From Haliclystus octoradiatus (Eukaryota > Cnidaria > Staurozoa > Stauromedusae > Haliclystidae), in NCBI GenBank assembly GCA_916610825.1, contig OU744447.1, positions 14,429,751 to 14,493,750 on the forward strand: a stretch of 64,000 nt of DNA, in the 5' to 3' direction. The translations under genes and the position numbers were made by a program. Shown here in pieces: positions 52,767-63,064 of this stretch (positions are counted from its first letter, which is position 1; the number at the start of each line of letters is the position of its first letter). The notes under the pieces are model-generated. The model saw nothing but the letters and a program-made list of their open reading frames with translations, was not told the DNA's origin and did not search any database.

Positions 52767-55700
52767 ATGCTGTCATTTATTAGTTTAAATTGCCGTGGTA
52801 TCGGGAGGGAATCCAAGCGGGGGGCCATTACTAGCTTTTTGAAAAAACTCCAGGCTGAAGTTGCTCTGTTGCAGGAAGCTGACCTGACACCGTCTGCAGT
52901 TTCACGACTGCAGACGAAGTCAGGCTGTAACGTTTTCGTCAACAGATTGCACAGTAACGTCATTCTGGTAAACAAGAAGCTAGACTGTAAGGTGGTCCCT
53001 GTACAACTGAATGTTGAACGTGCTGTGGCTGTTAGGCTGGATTTTTCGGAATCCACGTCTACAGTCGCAGCTGTGTGTCCTTCGTTATTGGTAATCAATG
53101 TGCACTCTCCTTCGGGGGGTGGTAACGATAAAATAAACGTCGGAAAGGAGTTCTTCACCTCACTTCGAGTAGCTTGTATGCGCCCTCAGGAACAGTCTTC
53201 ACTACTTGTTGGTGGGGACTTTAACTGCGTGCTCGACGTTCACTTAGACAGACGGGGATCGGTTAGCAACTGCGCTGATCGCTCCGCGCCTGTTTTGAGT
53301 GATCTGATGATCGAATTGGGATTGAGGGACGCCTGGAGGGTAACTAACCCCGATAGTATTCGTTATACGTTTCGTACAAACAGTGGTCTTTCAATGTCTC
53401 GTCTTGATAGAATTCTTGTTAGTGATTGTATTATGTCGTATCTAACCAGCCTTGATATCGTTGATTGAGCTCTTTCGGATCACGACGCGGTCACCGCAAA
53501 ATTTCTCCAGGATGACCTTCCCACTCGTTCAGAAGTCTGGTGTCTAAACAACTCCCATCTGCAAGATGAGGAATACATCAGACAATTTGTGGACTTGTGG
53601 AAGGAAGAACTAACATCAGATGAATTTTCAGCCAATTTGCTCGATTGGTGGGATCAGATTAAAGAAAAAGTCCGAACAATGTCTCGCGTGTATGGAAGGG
53701 AGAAGGCGAGACACGCGAGGCAGCGTGTTCAGCGGCTTACGAAACAACTGCGCAATGCACGCCGTAAGGCCGAATGCACTGGCCGATCTGATTTCACTAA
53801 TCTAGCCCAAAAAATCCAAGCAGAACTCTCTGCCTTTGAACTTCAGAAGGCCGAGGGGGCGGCTATCTGCGCCCGAGCCCGATGGAGAGAAGAGGGAGAG
53901 AGATCAACTGCATATTTCTGTTCCCTGGAGAAATCACGTGGAGCTGCGTCAACTATCCGTGAGCTGATTGACGATACAGGTATAACCCGTACTTCGTTGC
54001 CTGAACTGTCGGATGTTGTGCGTAAATTTTATAGTCAGTTGTACAGCTTGGGCCCTGTTGATACCACGGCACAAGATGTCCTTATTAACAAACTAACCAG
54101 TCAGTTAACTAATGACCAAAAATTGGCACTGGAGATGCCCATGTCTCATCCGGAAATCGAAAGTGCCATTAACCAACTAACCAATAACAAGTCACCAGGG
54201 TCAGATGGCCTCAGATGGCTTCACTGCTGAATTTTATAAGCAATTCTGGAAATAATAGGCAACACTATTACAGAGTTGCTTAACAGAATTCACAGAGAAG
54301 GTAGTCTGACCCCCTCTATGTATATGTCTATTATTTGTTTATTGTTTAAAAAAGGTGATTGTGCTAGTCTCAGCAACTGGCGACCCATCAGTCTCCTTAA
54401 TGTCGACTATAAAATAATAACCAAAGTTTTAACTAACCGTCTTAATTGTGTAGTGTCTGTGCTCGTCCACCCTGACCAGACGTGTGGTGTTCCAGGCAGA
54501 AGTATCTTGGAAGACTGCAGCATATTGAGAGACGTAGTAGATCTGGCGAATACTAACAAATTGCCTGTGGCCCTTGTTAGTGTGGACCAGCTGAAGGCCT
54601 TTGACCACGTCAACCGCTCCCTCCTACTCCGTGTTTTAGCAGCGATGGGACTCGGGCCTGTATTTCTTGAATGGATTAGTATACTATACAAGGACACACG
54701 AAGTAAAATTAAACTGAATGGTACTCTGACTGAAGAAATCACACTCAGCAGGGGAGTGAGACAGGGTTGCCCGCTTCTCCACTATTGTACGTGTTGGTTT
54801 CGGAGTTACTGGGAGCGACTTTACGACAGGAACAACGGATAGAGGGTGTGAAGTTGCCAGGTTTGTATGGAGACATCACACTTTCCCAGTATGCAGATGA
54901 TACCACTCTAATATTGAGTGGTTTGGACTCAATCCAGAATGCTTGGGACCATGTGGAATTGTTTTGCCGTGCCTCAGGTGCAAGAATAAACAAAGCCAAA
55001 TGTAACGGGCTCTGGTGCGGGTCCTTGATAGATAACGACCGTACAGGGCCATTGGGCATTACTTGGACCTCTATGTATGTGGAGTTACTTGGATTGCCCT
55101 TTGGCAACAACATGACTCTTTCTTTTCCATTTTTGAAAAAGATTGAGTCATTTAAACGAACTTTAACGTGTTGGAAAGGGAGGATGCTCTCCATGCAGGG
55201 TAAACGCACTGTCGTTAACCTGCTGGCGGCATCCAAACTTTGGTACTGTTGTAGTATTTACTTCCTTCCAGCTCCTGTCGTTAAACAACTTGAGGATGCA
55301 ATCTGGGACTTTGTCCTTGGTTCTTCTCGATTTGTGAAGCGTACAGTGTGCCAGTATCCAGATTTGATGGCTGGGAAGGGAGTTGTTGACATTGTCACGA
55401 GAGCAGCATCATTCCGCTTAGCTTGGTTGGCCCGTTTGGTCAACCAAGAGGTAAGTAGGTGGAAGGCCTTCTATCACTACTATTTCAATATGTACAGGCA
55501 GCTGGACCTAGGTTTAGCTGTCCTAAAATGCAAGATTTCAAGATACTACGCGATAAAACTGCCTGTCTGGTATTACCACACGCTCTGGGACTGGGAATGT
55601 TATGTTAGTAAACTCCGAGTCTTGCCAAGTTCACACAACGCAATTCTCGATGAACCAGTCTTTTGTAACTCGTTTGCACCTGTAATTCGTTCTAACAAAA

Positions 55701-56665
55701 CCCACACCAATACGGTGTGGGTGAATAACAAAATTAAAGTCATTAATGACATTAATGGGGCTGGTGGGCGTCTGCTGGGTCCTAGCACGATTAATATTGA
55801 TATTTTAAAAAAACGGGAGAGGTATTGCGCTACTGCAAACCTCTACCAAGAAATCATTGGTGAGTGGCCAGAGCAATGGCTCGACCAACTCTGCACCACC
55901 AGTGCAAGTAAGTATGAGCCTTGCCAGCCTGTTCTACGTCTGTCGGCCCAATCAGCAGAAAGTAGAGAGCTAGGTAAGTATAACACCAAAAAATTTTACA
56001 GTGCCATCCGACCAATGCCTACTAGTCTAACAAGGGGACAGCAGACTTGGGAAACCAAGCTCGCTGCGCCCCAGGACTGGTTAACAGTGAATTCACTTGG
56101 AAGGAAGTCGTTAATTAGCCGTCGATATGCTGACCTTCAATGGAAAATTATCCATGATTTCTTACCAACAGGAAATAAAGTGAGGCATTTCGACGATACT
56201 AATGACGGCTTATGTCCCTTCTGTCATAGCGAGGAGGAGACGACTATTCATCTATTCCTAGATTGTAGTTTTCTCACCAAGCTGTGGCAGAAATTGTGTC
56301 AGATATTAGAAAATATCACAGAGCACCAAAAAGGTTTCGAAAACAAAGCATCAAGATCCCTCGGGTTATTCCCACCATCGGTTGTATCTCACTGCGGCTT
56401 GCTTTTGTGTCAGTTGCTTCGAGAGGCGTTCACGTTGGCTGTATGGGAGGCGCGCGGAGCAATAACGGATCGAAACACTGACTTAGAAGTTCAAGTCTGG
56501 GTCCGCTGTCTCTCTGAGATAAGACTCAGCTTGGATCTCCTGCAAGTTAAGTTTGAACGCAAGGGTAAAGACATTATTGCATTACTTTACCCCAACATCA
56601 TCACATTATCCTCCAACAACAAATTCAACGTCGATGGCCTACAACAGCTATTATTACAACCATGA
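52767..56665 (+). pseudogene. E10 ORF2 (endonuclease/reverse transcriptase), ~1,300 codons
   Basis: This copy shows the full A-type layout: endonuclease at codons 1-235 (FISLNCRG, LLQEAD, VGGDFN, SRLDRI, SDHDAV), RT at about 460-760 (SPGSDGL, NWRPISLLNVDYK, HPDQTCGVPGRS, VDQLKAFD, GVRQGCP, YADD at 54890-54901), and a C-terminal zinc finger CPFCHSEEETTIHLFLDC at 56213-56266. Lesions: TGA at 53466-53468 (Cys codon in other copies), a ~10-nt duplication near 54215, one-base losses near 54250 and 54775. The last 632 codons are open. The motif order and the DYKI-HPDQ-VPGRS signature are typical of the Tx1 clade. Confidence 0.9.
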
Positions 56666-56868
56666 ACACTGTCGAACATTTATTATTTTGCTGCTATATC
56701 TTTTAAACAGATATAGTAGTTTTGATTATAATTAATTAATTATTTTTTTGACTCTATTTATATTGTTTGCTGCTTCAAATAGTTTAATTTCGCTTATTTA
56801 ATTTAGTAAATTTATGTAAATTTAGTTCAATTTATTCTGTACATATCTTTATAGATATATAATTAACG

Positions 56869-56971
56869 AGCATGTCAGGGTAAAAGGCTGTGAGTCCGAT
56901 GACTGTTCGTCTGGTATGGATGAAAGTTCATACCAGGTGGCAGCAGTGGCAACCTTCCTGACCTCTGCTAA
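56869..56971 (+). promoter_or_regulatory. Structured 3' UTR module (E10, first 3' UTR)
   Basis: Core at 56906-56936: TTCGTC/GATGAA (one G-U) and CTGGTATG/CATACCAG; AGTC-CGAT-GACT hairpin kept. Confidence 0.65.
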
Positions 56972-57567
56972 CCCAACATAACCTGAAAAAAAGCAATGCT
57001 ACCTTCGACGACACGAAAAACGGACACTGGATTTAGAACATCAAATTATATATATCCATATCGATTATCAAAGAAAACATCTAAAAAGAATAATAAAAAA
57101 AAATGAAAACTTATGCAACGAAGATGATTAATGTCAATATTATCCACCTATTATAACCAAATATTATTATGATGATTATTCAACCCGCAAAAGAAACAAA
57201 AGAAAATGTACAACGAATATACTCAAAATCAAACATTCAACCAATCAAACCATTACATATGTTTGGTAAAGGGTAAAGACATTATTGCATTACTTTACCC
57301 CAACATCATCACATTATCCTCCAAGAACAAATTCAACGTCGATGGCCTACAACAGCTATTATTACAACCATGAACACAGTCGAACATTTATTATTTTGCT
57401 GCTATATCTTTTAAACAGATATAGTAGTTTTAATTATAATTAAATAATTATTTTTTTGACTCTATTTATATTGTTTGCTGCTTTAAATAGTTTAATTTCG
57501 CTTATTTAATTTATGTAAATTTAGTTTAATTTATTCTGTATATATCTTTATAGATATATAATTAACG

Positions 57568-57670
57568 AGCATGTCAGGGTAAAAGGCCGTGAGTCCGATG
57601 ACTGTTCGTCTGGTATGGATGAAAGTTCATACCAGGTGGCAGCAGTGGCAACCTTCCTGACCTCTGCTAG
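57568..57670 (+). promoter_or_regulatory. Structured 3' UTR module (E10, second 3' UTR, first)
   Basis: Core at 57605-57635, same sequence as the 56906 module. Confidence 0.65.
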
Positions 57671-57702
57671 CATCGAACATTCAGCCTTATAAATTAATTA
57701 TC

Positions 57703-57807
57703 GAGCATGTCAGGGTAAAAGGCTGTGAGTCCCATGACTGTTCGTCTGGTATGGACGAAGGTACATACCAGGTGGCAGCAGTGGCAACCTTCCTGACCTC
57801 TGCTAAC
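57703..57807 (+). promoter_or_regulatory. Structured 3' UTR module (E10, second 3' UTR, second)
   Basis: Core at 57741-57771 with both helices perfect; a second tandem module ~135 nt after the first. Confidence 0.65.
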
Positions 57808-58392
57808 ACAACAAAACCTGAATAAAAGCAATGGTACCTTCAGTGACACGAAAAACGGACACTGAATATAGAAAATCAAATTATATATTGATGAACTTAC
57901 ATCAAAGAAAACATCTAAAGAACAATACAATACAAGACAAAAAATTATGCAACGAAGATGATACATGTCACTATCATCCACATATTATCAACCAAATATA
58001 TCTATTATCAACCAATTACTATTATGATGATTATACAAACAATTAAAAAAAAAGCAATCACTGATTCAAACCGGAAAAGAAAAGGAAGAAAATATACAAA
58101 CAAATATAACCACTCAAACATTTAACCAATCAAATCATTACATATGTTTGTAAAAATTAGTCCTGTATTGTAAATTTGTTATATAAATAGTGTAAATATT
58201 AGAATAAATTTTATGTTTGTCAAGGCTTAGCCCGCAAATTGTATATGTATGTAATTGTGTAATGTTTGATGAATAAATGCAGTGGGGCAGTGCTCTGCTG
58301 GTTAGCAAAAAAAGAAGTGTAGTTATTTAGTCGGGCGACAAACAATTTGCTAAATTGAATTGGTTTGTCCGCCATTACGGTTTGAATTTCGG

Positions 58393-59717
58393 ATGGCAGA
58401 AAAGGGGAGACAATTGGAGATGGGCCTTGGCGGCCAAATTACATCACAACGACCTGGACCTGGGGTAAGTGATGCAATGAACACTGCTGCTTCTTCCAGG
58501 GCACGCATTTCCCGCAGTTATTCTTTGGGGGAAATCAGATTTGAACCCGCAAGTACTGGTACATCTGTGGTTTCCTAACGAAAGGGGGACTCCGAGAAAA
58601 GCCCTGGAAGTGCTCCTACGGGAGAAGCCCTGGCCAAATCGGGCCATAAATCTAAAAAAACTATGGCCCAGATTGTGCCTGGGTCCACACCACTTACAAC
58701 AATAACAGTCACAGGATCATCAACAGCAGCAGTCCTCGCACAGCTTGCTAGCATGCCCAGTGAAAAAAACATGAAGGAGAGAACTCTAATTCTATCTCCT
58801 TCATTGATTTTAAAACAATCCGGTGGTCTCAGCCCTCTCAATATCAACAAAGAGATCAAAAAACACACAAAGACCAATGCTGAGGCCATCTATAGGTATG
58901 GGGGGTCTGACAGTTACTGTGTCCGTCTGAAAAATCTTGACGACACAGTCAGACTTGCCAGCGGACAATTTTCTGTTGCTGACAAGCCGGCTTACTTGCA
59001 GCAGATGGGTAAGCAATACGTTACAGTGCGCTGTCCAGCTGCCAACCATGTGGGCGCATTGTGAGTTGCCGAGGCTTTAGCTTGGTTCGGTGAGATACAG
59101 GGGGTCGTGGCCGTGACCCATACGGATATGCCAGAAGTTCGAACCGGGGAGCTTCACATTAAAATTGAGGTTTTGGAGGAGAAATCGCTGTCATCGCACA
59201 TTGTGTCTGGCAAAGACACTTTGTCTGTTTATTTTCCAGGTCGCAAACCCAAGTGCCTGCATTGTGACCAGTTCGATCATAACAAATTTCAATGTCCGAA
59301 TAGAGAGGAACAACTCTATTCGGATGTATTTTCAGCTCCCTCTGACCAGCAAAAGGGCCAAAGCCAGCAAAGCCTGTTGAGAAACAGGTTGAGCTGATGG
59401 AAGAGACAGAATCTGCAGAGGGGTTGAATCTAGTCCATCCACCACTGTGCTCCCACCTGCTGTTCCGAGGGATGTGGAAGACTTGATGGAAGTCGCACAT
59501 AGAGGTTATCATTCCCTTGAGTCGGTGGTTGAGGGCTCAGAAAGCTCAAAACTGACTGCTGAAGAAGGCTGGCAGACAGCAATAAATGCCAAAAGGAAAA
59601 AAACTCCCCCGGCTGGTCCTGCCAAAAAAAACAAGACGGCAACGAAAAAAACTCTTTCCTAGCCGGGAGACTGCTCTATTGAGGCAGAATTCTGCTTCAC
59701 AGAGCAAGGGTAAGTAG
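58393..59717 (+). pseudogene. E11 ORF1 (subfamily A), decayed
   Basis: MAEKGRQLEMGLGG start, TAA at 58576-58578 (same position as E6), TGA at 59062-59064 (Arg codon lost), frameshift near 59345. Core YGGSDSYCVRLKN and a knuckle CLHCDQFDHNKFQCP are readable. Confidence 0.8.
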
Positions 59718-59811
59718 TTTACTTTTATGTATATTTTTATTATTATTATATGTAAATTATTTTATATTTTGAACCGCTCCATTACTGTCCTGTGTTCCTG
59801 TATTCGTCCTC

Positions 59812-60120
59812 ATGCCGTCATTTATTAGTTTAAATTGCCGTGGTATCGGGGGGCAATCCTAGCGAGGGGGCATTACTAGCTTTTTAAAATAACTCCAGAC
59901 TGACGTTGCTCTGTTGAAGGAAGTGGACTTGACACCTTCTGCGGTTTCGTGACTGCAGGCAGGTTCAGGTTTCAATTATTTCCACAACAGATTCCACAGG
60001 AACGTTATCCTGGTAAACAAGAAATTAGACTATAAGGCGGTCCTGTACAACTGAATGTTGAATGTGCTGTGGCTGTTAGGCTGGATTTTTTGGAATCCAT
60101 GTCTGCAGTCGTAGCTGTAT
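59812..60120 (+). pseudogene. E11 ORF2 fragment
   Basis: MPSFISLNCRGIG start with the same stops and the same breakpoint as E6 ORF2. Confidence 0.75.
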
Positions 60121-60586
60121 ATTTTAATATTAGTTTAGTGTTTGCTAATTTATGTTCCAACGTTGTGTTCAGAGGGCGGCAGATAACGCTTCCCTGGACC
60201 TCTGAGCCAATCATGAAAACTCAGTAAACTCCCAACGAACTCTGATTTTGAACACGCACCAGCCGGTGGAAACTAATTCACATACATATATCAAAGCTAT
60301 CCCGAAAAAATATATCAAGATATTTATGCAGTCAGACATTTCTCACCCATTATTGTAGACGCCTGTCACGTACTATCATATTATTAACTACAAAGAAAAC
60401 TTACCATTATCACCTATCATGTTTGTAAAATTAAATTTGTCATGTAGTGTAAACCTGTATTATAAATAGCGTAGTATTTATTTTTATATTTGTAAAACAT
60501 TGTAATTTGTATGTTAGTAATTGTCTAGCAATTTGATGGATTATATGCACTGGGGTTGTGCCCCAATGGAACGTAAACAAAAAGTG

Positions 60587-60757
60587 TAAAAATAGTTTTG
60601 TGAGAAAAAAATAGTCAACTTTGATTAGTTTGTCCGCTGATGGCCATCCAAATTCAAGAAAAATGGGCCAAGGAGCGACAAAAAGTGAGCAGGAGAGCCC
60701 GAAACAGAAGGAAAGCTTTGAACAACTACAACACCATCACAAAGAAAAAGGTTAAGT
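60587..60757 (+). mobile_element. 5' fragment of a C-like element (second copy)
   Basis: Duplicate of 41,542-41,712, with few differences. Confidence 0.6.
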
Positions 60758-60912
60758 GATACAAAAATTCTTCATTTTGAGACAGAATCCATTGTTGTCT
60801 TCCTTCATGTCAGACATTCCTGGATGTTTCACGCAACTCCAATGTCAATCAACACGTCACACAGCGATTCATAACTTTTTGCCAAAACATCTGCCCGATT
60901 CTTGCTCTGGTT
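60758..60912 (+). promoter_or_regulatory. Diverged U2 upstream spacer/promoter
   Basis: Duplicate of 41713-41867, immediately before a U2 5' end. Confidence 0.5.
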
Positions 60913-60945
60913 ATTGCTTCTCGGCCTATTGGCTAAGATCAAGTG
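60913..60945 (+). ncRNA. U2 snRNA 5' fragment (nt 1-33)
   Basis: ATTGCTTCTCGGCC...AAGATCAAGTG, same private change as 41868-41900. Confidence 0.85.
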
Positions 60946-61412
60946 TTTTATGAATAGAGTGTTCCTTATATTTGGAAAACTTATCGTTCGTTCGTCTGTC
61001 AACGTCAAGCAACTTTGGAGATGGCGGAGAGTGATGGGCCAATCAGGCCGAGAAGGGGGGCTGCAGGCCCCAATTAGCATCAACATCTACACCATTAACA
61101 GGCTCTACAGCAGCCCTTCTCGCGCGGTTTGCCGACAGACCGCAAGACCTTAATCGAAAAGAGAGGACCCTCATTTTGAGACCCTCACAAACAATGAAGA
61201 CCTCTGGGGACCTCAAAATCGTCAACATCAATGCTGCATTTAAAAAATCACCGGGTGGTGGGCCGGGCACGAATTCATACTCTGTACAGGTCTCAAGCCT
61301 TGATCTCGTTGCCTGACTCACCAGCGGGCACTTTTTGATTCTTGGCAAACCTGCTTACCTGCAGCAGATAAGCCAGTGCTACGTCACCGTGCGTGTACCT
61401 AATGCCCACTTA
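60946..61412 (+). mobile_element. E12: B element 5' fragment
   Basis: B-type 5' UTR and ORF1 (ATG 61021) with the same GGCCCC|AATTAGC internal deletion as E7, further frameshifts and a TGA. It ends at GCCCACTTAG, where a U2 spacer (CTACTTCGACC...) begins. Confidence 0.75.
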
Positions 61413-61614
61413 GCTACTTCGACCATTAGTAGAGACCACAGGGTGAACTAGCAACGGCCAAAATTCTTCACTTGAAAACAGAATCCAGTGTTTTCTTCCT
61501 TCAAGACAGAGATTCCTGGCCGTTTTACGCAGTGACACTCCTATCTCAATCAACACGTTGCACAGTGATTCACACCTATTTGCGAAAAAAATCTGCCCGA
61601 TTCTTGCTCTGGTT
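61413..61614 (+). promoter_or_regulatory. U2 snRNA gene upstream spacer/promoter
   Basis: Same as 23386-23599 from CTACTTCGACC onward. Confidence 0.55.
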
Positions 61615-61647
61615 ATCGCTTCTCGGCCTATTGGCTAAGATCAAGTG
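61615..61647 (+). ncRNA. U2 snRNA 5' fragment (nt 1-33)
   Basis: Identical to 23600-23632; followed by the B-type 5' UTR of E13 (TTTTAACTGTTACC). Confidence 0.88.
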
Positions 61648-61726
61648 TTTTAACTGTTACCTTGCTCTGTCAATTTGAAAAATATATTGTTTCTTCGTCT
61701 GGCAGCGTTTTATAGTTTGGTGATTG

Positions 61727-62963
61727 ATGGCGGAGAGTGATGGGCCAATCAGGCCGAGAAGGGGGGCTGGAGGCCCCAAAAAGAAGACCTCAAATCAAGT
61801 AAGTCTTCCGAACACTACTGCCCCTTCCAGGGCCCGTAGTTCCTCTCTGGGAGAGATTAGATTTGTACCGGCATTAGCTGATACATCTTTCGTCTCTTCC
61901 CTGAGGGCAAACTGCAGGAACAACCCTGGAAGTGGATCCAAGGGCGAAGCCCTGGCCAATTTGGCCCAGAAATCTAAGCCGACCATCGCTCAAATTGTGG
62001 CTGTGCCACAATTATCTACATCTTCACCATCTACACAATTAATAGGCTCTACAGCAGCCCTTCTCGTGCGGTTTGCCAACAGACCGCAAGACCTGAATCG
62101 GAAAGAGAGGACCCTCATTTTGAGACCCTCACAAACACCAAAAATTACCAAGCAAGATGTTGAGGCCCTCTACCGTTATGGTGGGCCGGGCACAAATTCA
62201 TACTGTGTACGGGTCTTAAGCCTTGATCTCGTACCCCGACTCACCAACGGGCACTTTTCGATTCTTGGCAAACCTGCTTACCTGCAGCAGATGGGCCAGC
62301 GCTACGTCACCGTGCGTGTACCTAATGCCCACTTAGTGACTCCCATCGAGGTGATCAAGGCATTGATGCCCTTCGGTGAGCTCCAAGATGTTGTGGAGGT
62401 TCCCCATCGCCAGGTTGTAGGCTTAACGGGGGAAATCCATGTGAAAATCCTGGTGTTTAAGGGTAAGTCTCTACCCTCGCACATTTTTGTAGATAATACA
62501 ACATTGTGCATCTATTATCCTGGCCGTAAGCCCCAGTGTCTAAGCTGTGGAAAGTCCGGTCATAATAAATTTGACTTCCCTGATAAGGCAAAAACTAACA
62601 ATACTAAAACCGACTTTACTGATTTATTCCAACCTACTAACGCAAGTAAGGCTACTAATCGACCAGTAGAGGATACAAGCGAGGCCCCTTCGTCTGAGGA
62701 GGACTCCTCTGACACAGAGGAAGGTGAGCTGAAGGTGGTGACCTCCGAAGAAGAGGGGCCTAGCCCGCCAATTTCTGTCTCTGTCTCTCTGCCCAAGAGT
62801 GCCAGATCATCAGCCTTTGACTGGCAGAAGGTGCCTAGCCCTGGCAAGAGGAAGAAAAAAATCGCCTCCAGGCAGTCCCTCCTCTAAGTCTTCTAAAAAG
62901 AAACTAATTAGAAAGTCTCCTGAAGCTCAGAGGAGGGTGTCAGTCGCCAAAACATCATCGTGA
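61727..62963 (+). pseudogene. E13 ORF1 (subfamily B), nearly intact
   Basis: MAESDGPIRPRRGAGG start; 387 codons open to 62887. The region TPKITKQDVEALYRY shows a ~40-nt in-frame-compatible loss relative to E5. The knuckle reads CLSCGKSGHNKFDFP: the last Cys is Phe, so zinc binding is probably lost. One extra A in the A-run near 62857 truncates the protein; in the other frame the basic tail (SSKSSKKKLIRKSPEAQ) continues to TGA 62961-62963. Confidence 0.85.
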
Positions 62964-63064
62964 CTGACACACAATATTTTGTGACCTACGTACATATTGC
63001 ACATATTGTCCACATTTCTTCGTCGTTTTTTTTCCTTGTTTATGTCATTTCGTAATGCCCTGTA

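Larger units (their letters stand above)
51314..58314 (+). mobile_element. E10: A element, most complete, with duplicated 3' end
   Basis: 5' UTR, ORF1, uninterrupted-length ORF2 (no large deletion) and 3' UTR. The last ~100 nt of ORF2 and the 3' UTR are repeated: 56,563 onward recurs at 57,268 (offset 705 bp). The first 3' UTR (to ~57,266) has one structured module; the second (57,268-58,314) has two and the genuine A-tailed end. It is followed by AAGTG and E11. Confidence 0.88.
58320..60581 (+). mobile_element. E11: A element truncated in ORF2
   Basis: Begins after AAGTG following the E10 A-tail. Same structure and same ORF2-to-3' UTR jump as E6 (at ~60,120 here), so part of the segmental duplication pairing 38.65-42.35 kb with 57.7-61.41 kb. 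Confidence 0.8.

Noticed and set aside
18183-59512. Many minus-strand open frames opposite ORF1 (for example 24340-24879, 25590-26153)
   Set aside because: They recur only because ORF1 recurs; they are shadows of the GC-richer ORF1 and lack independent motifs.
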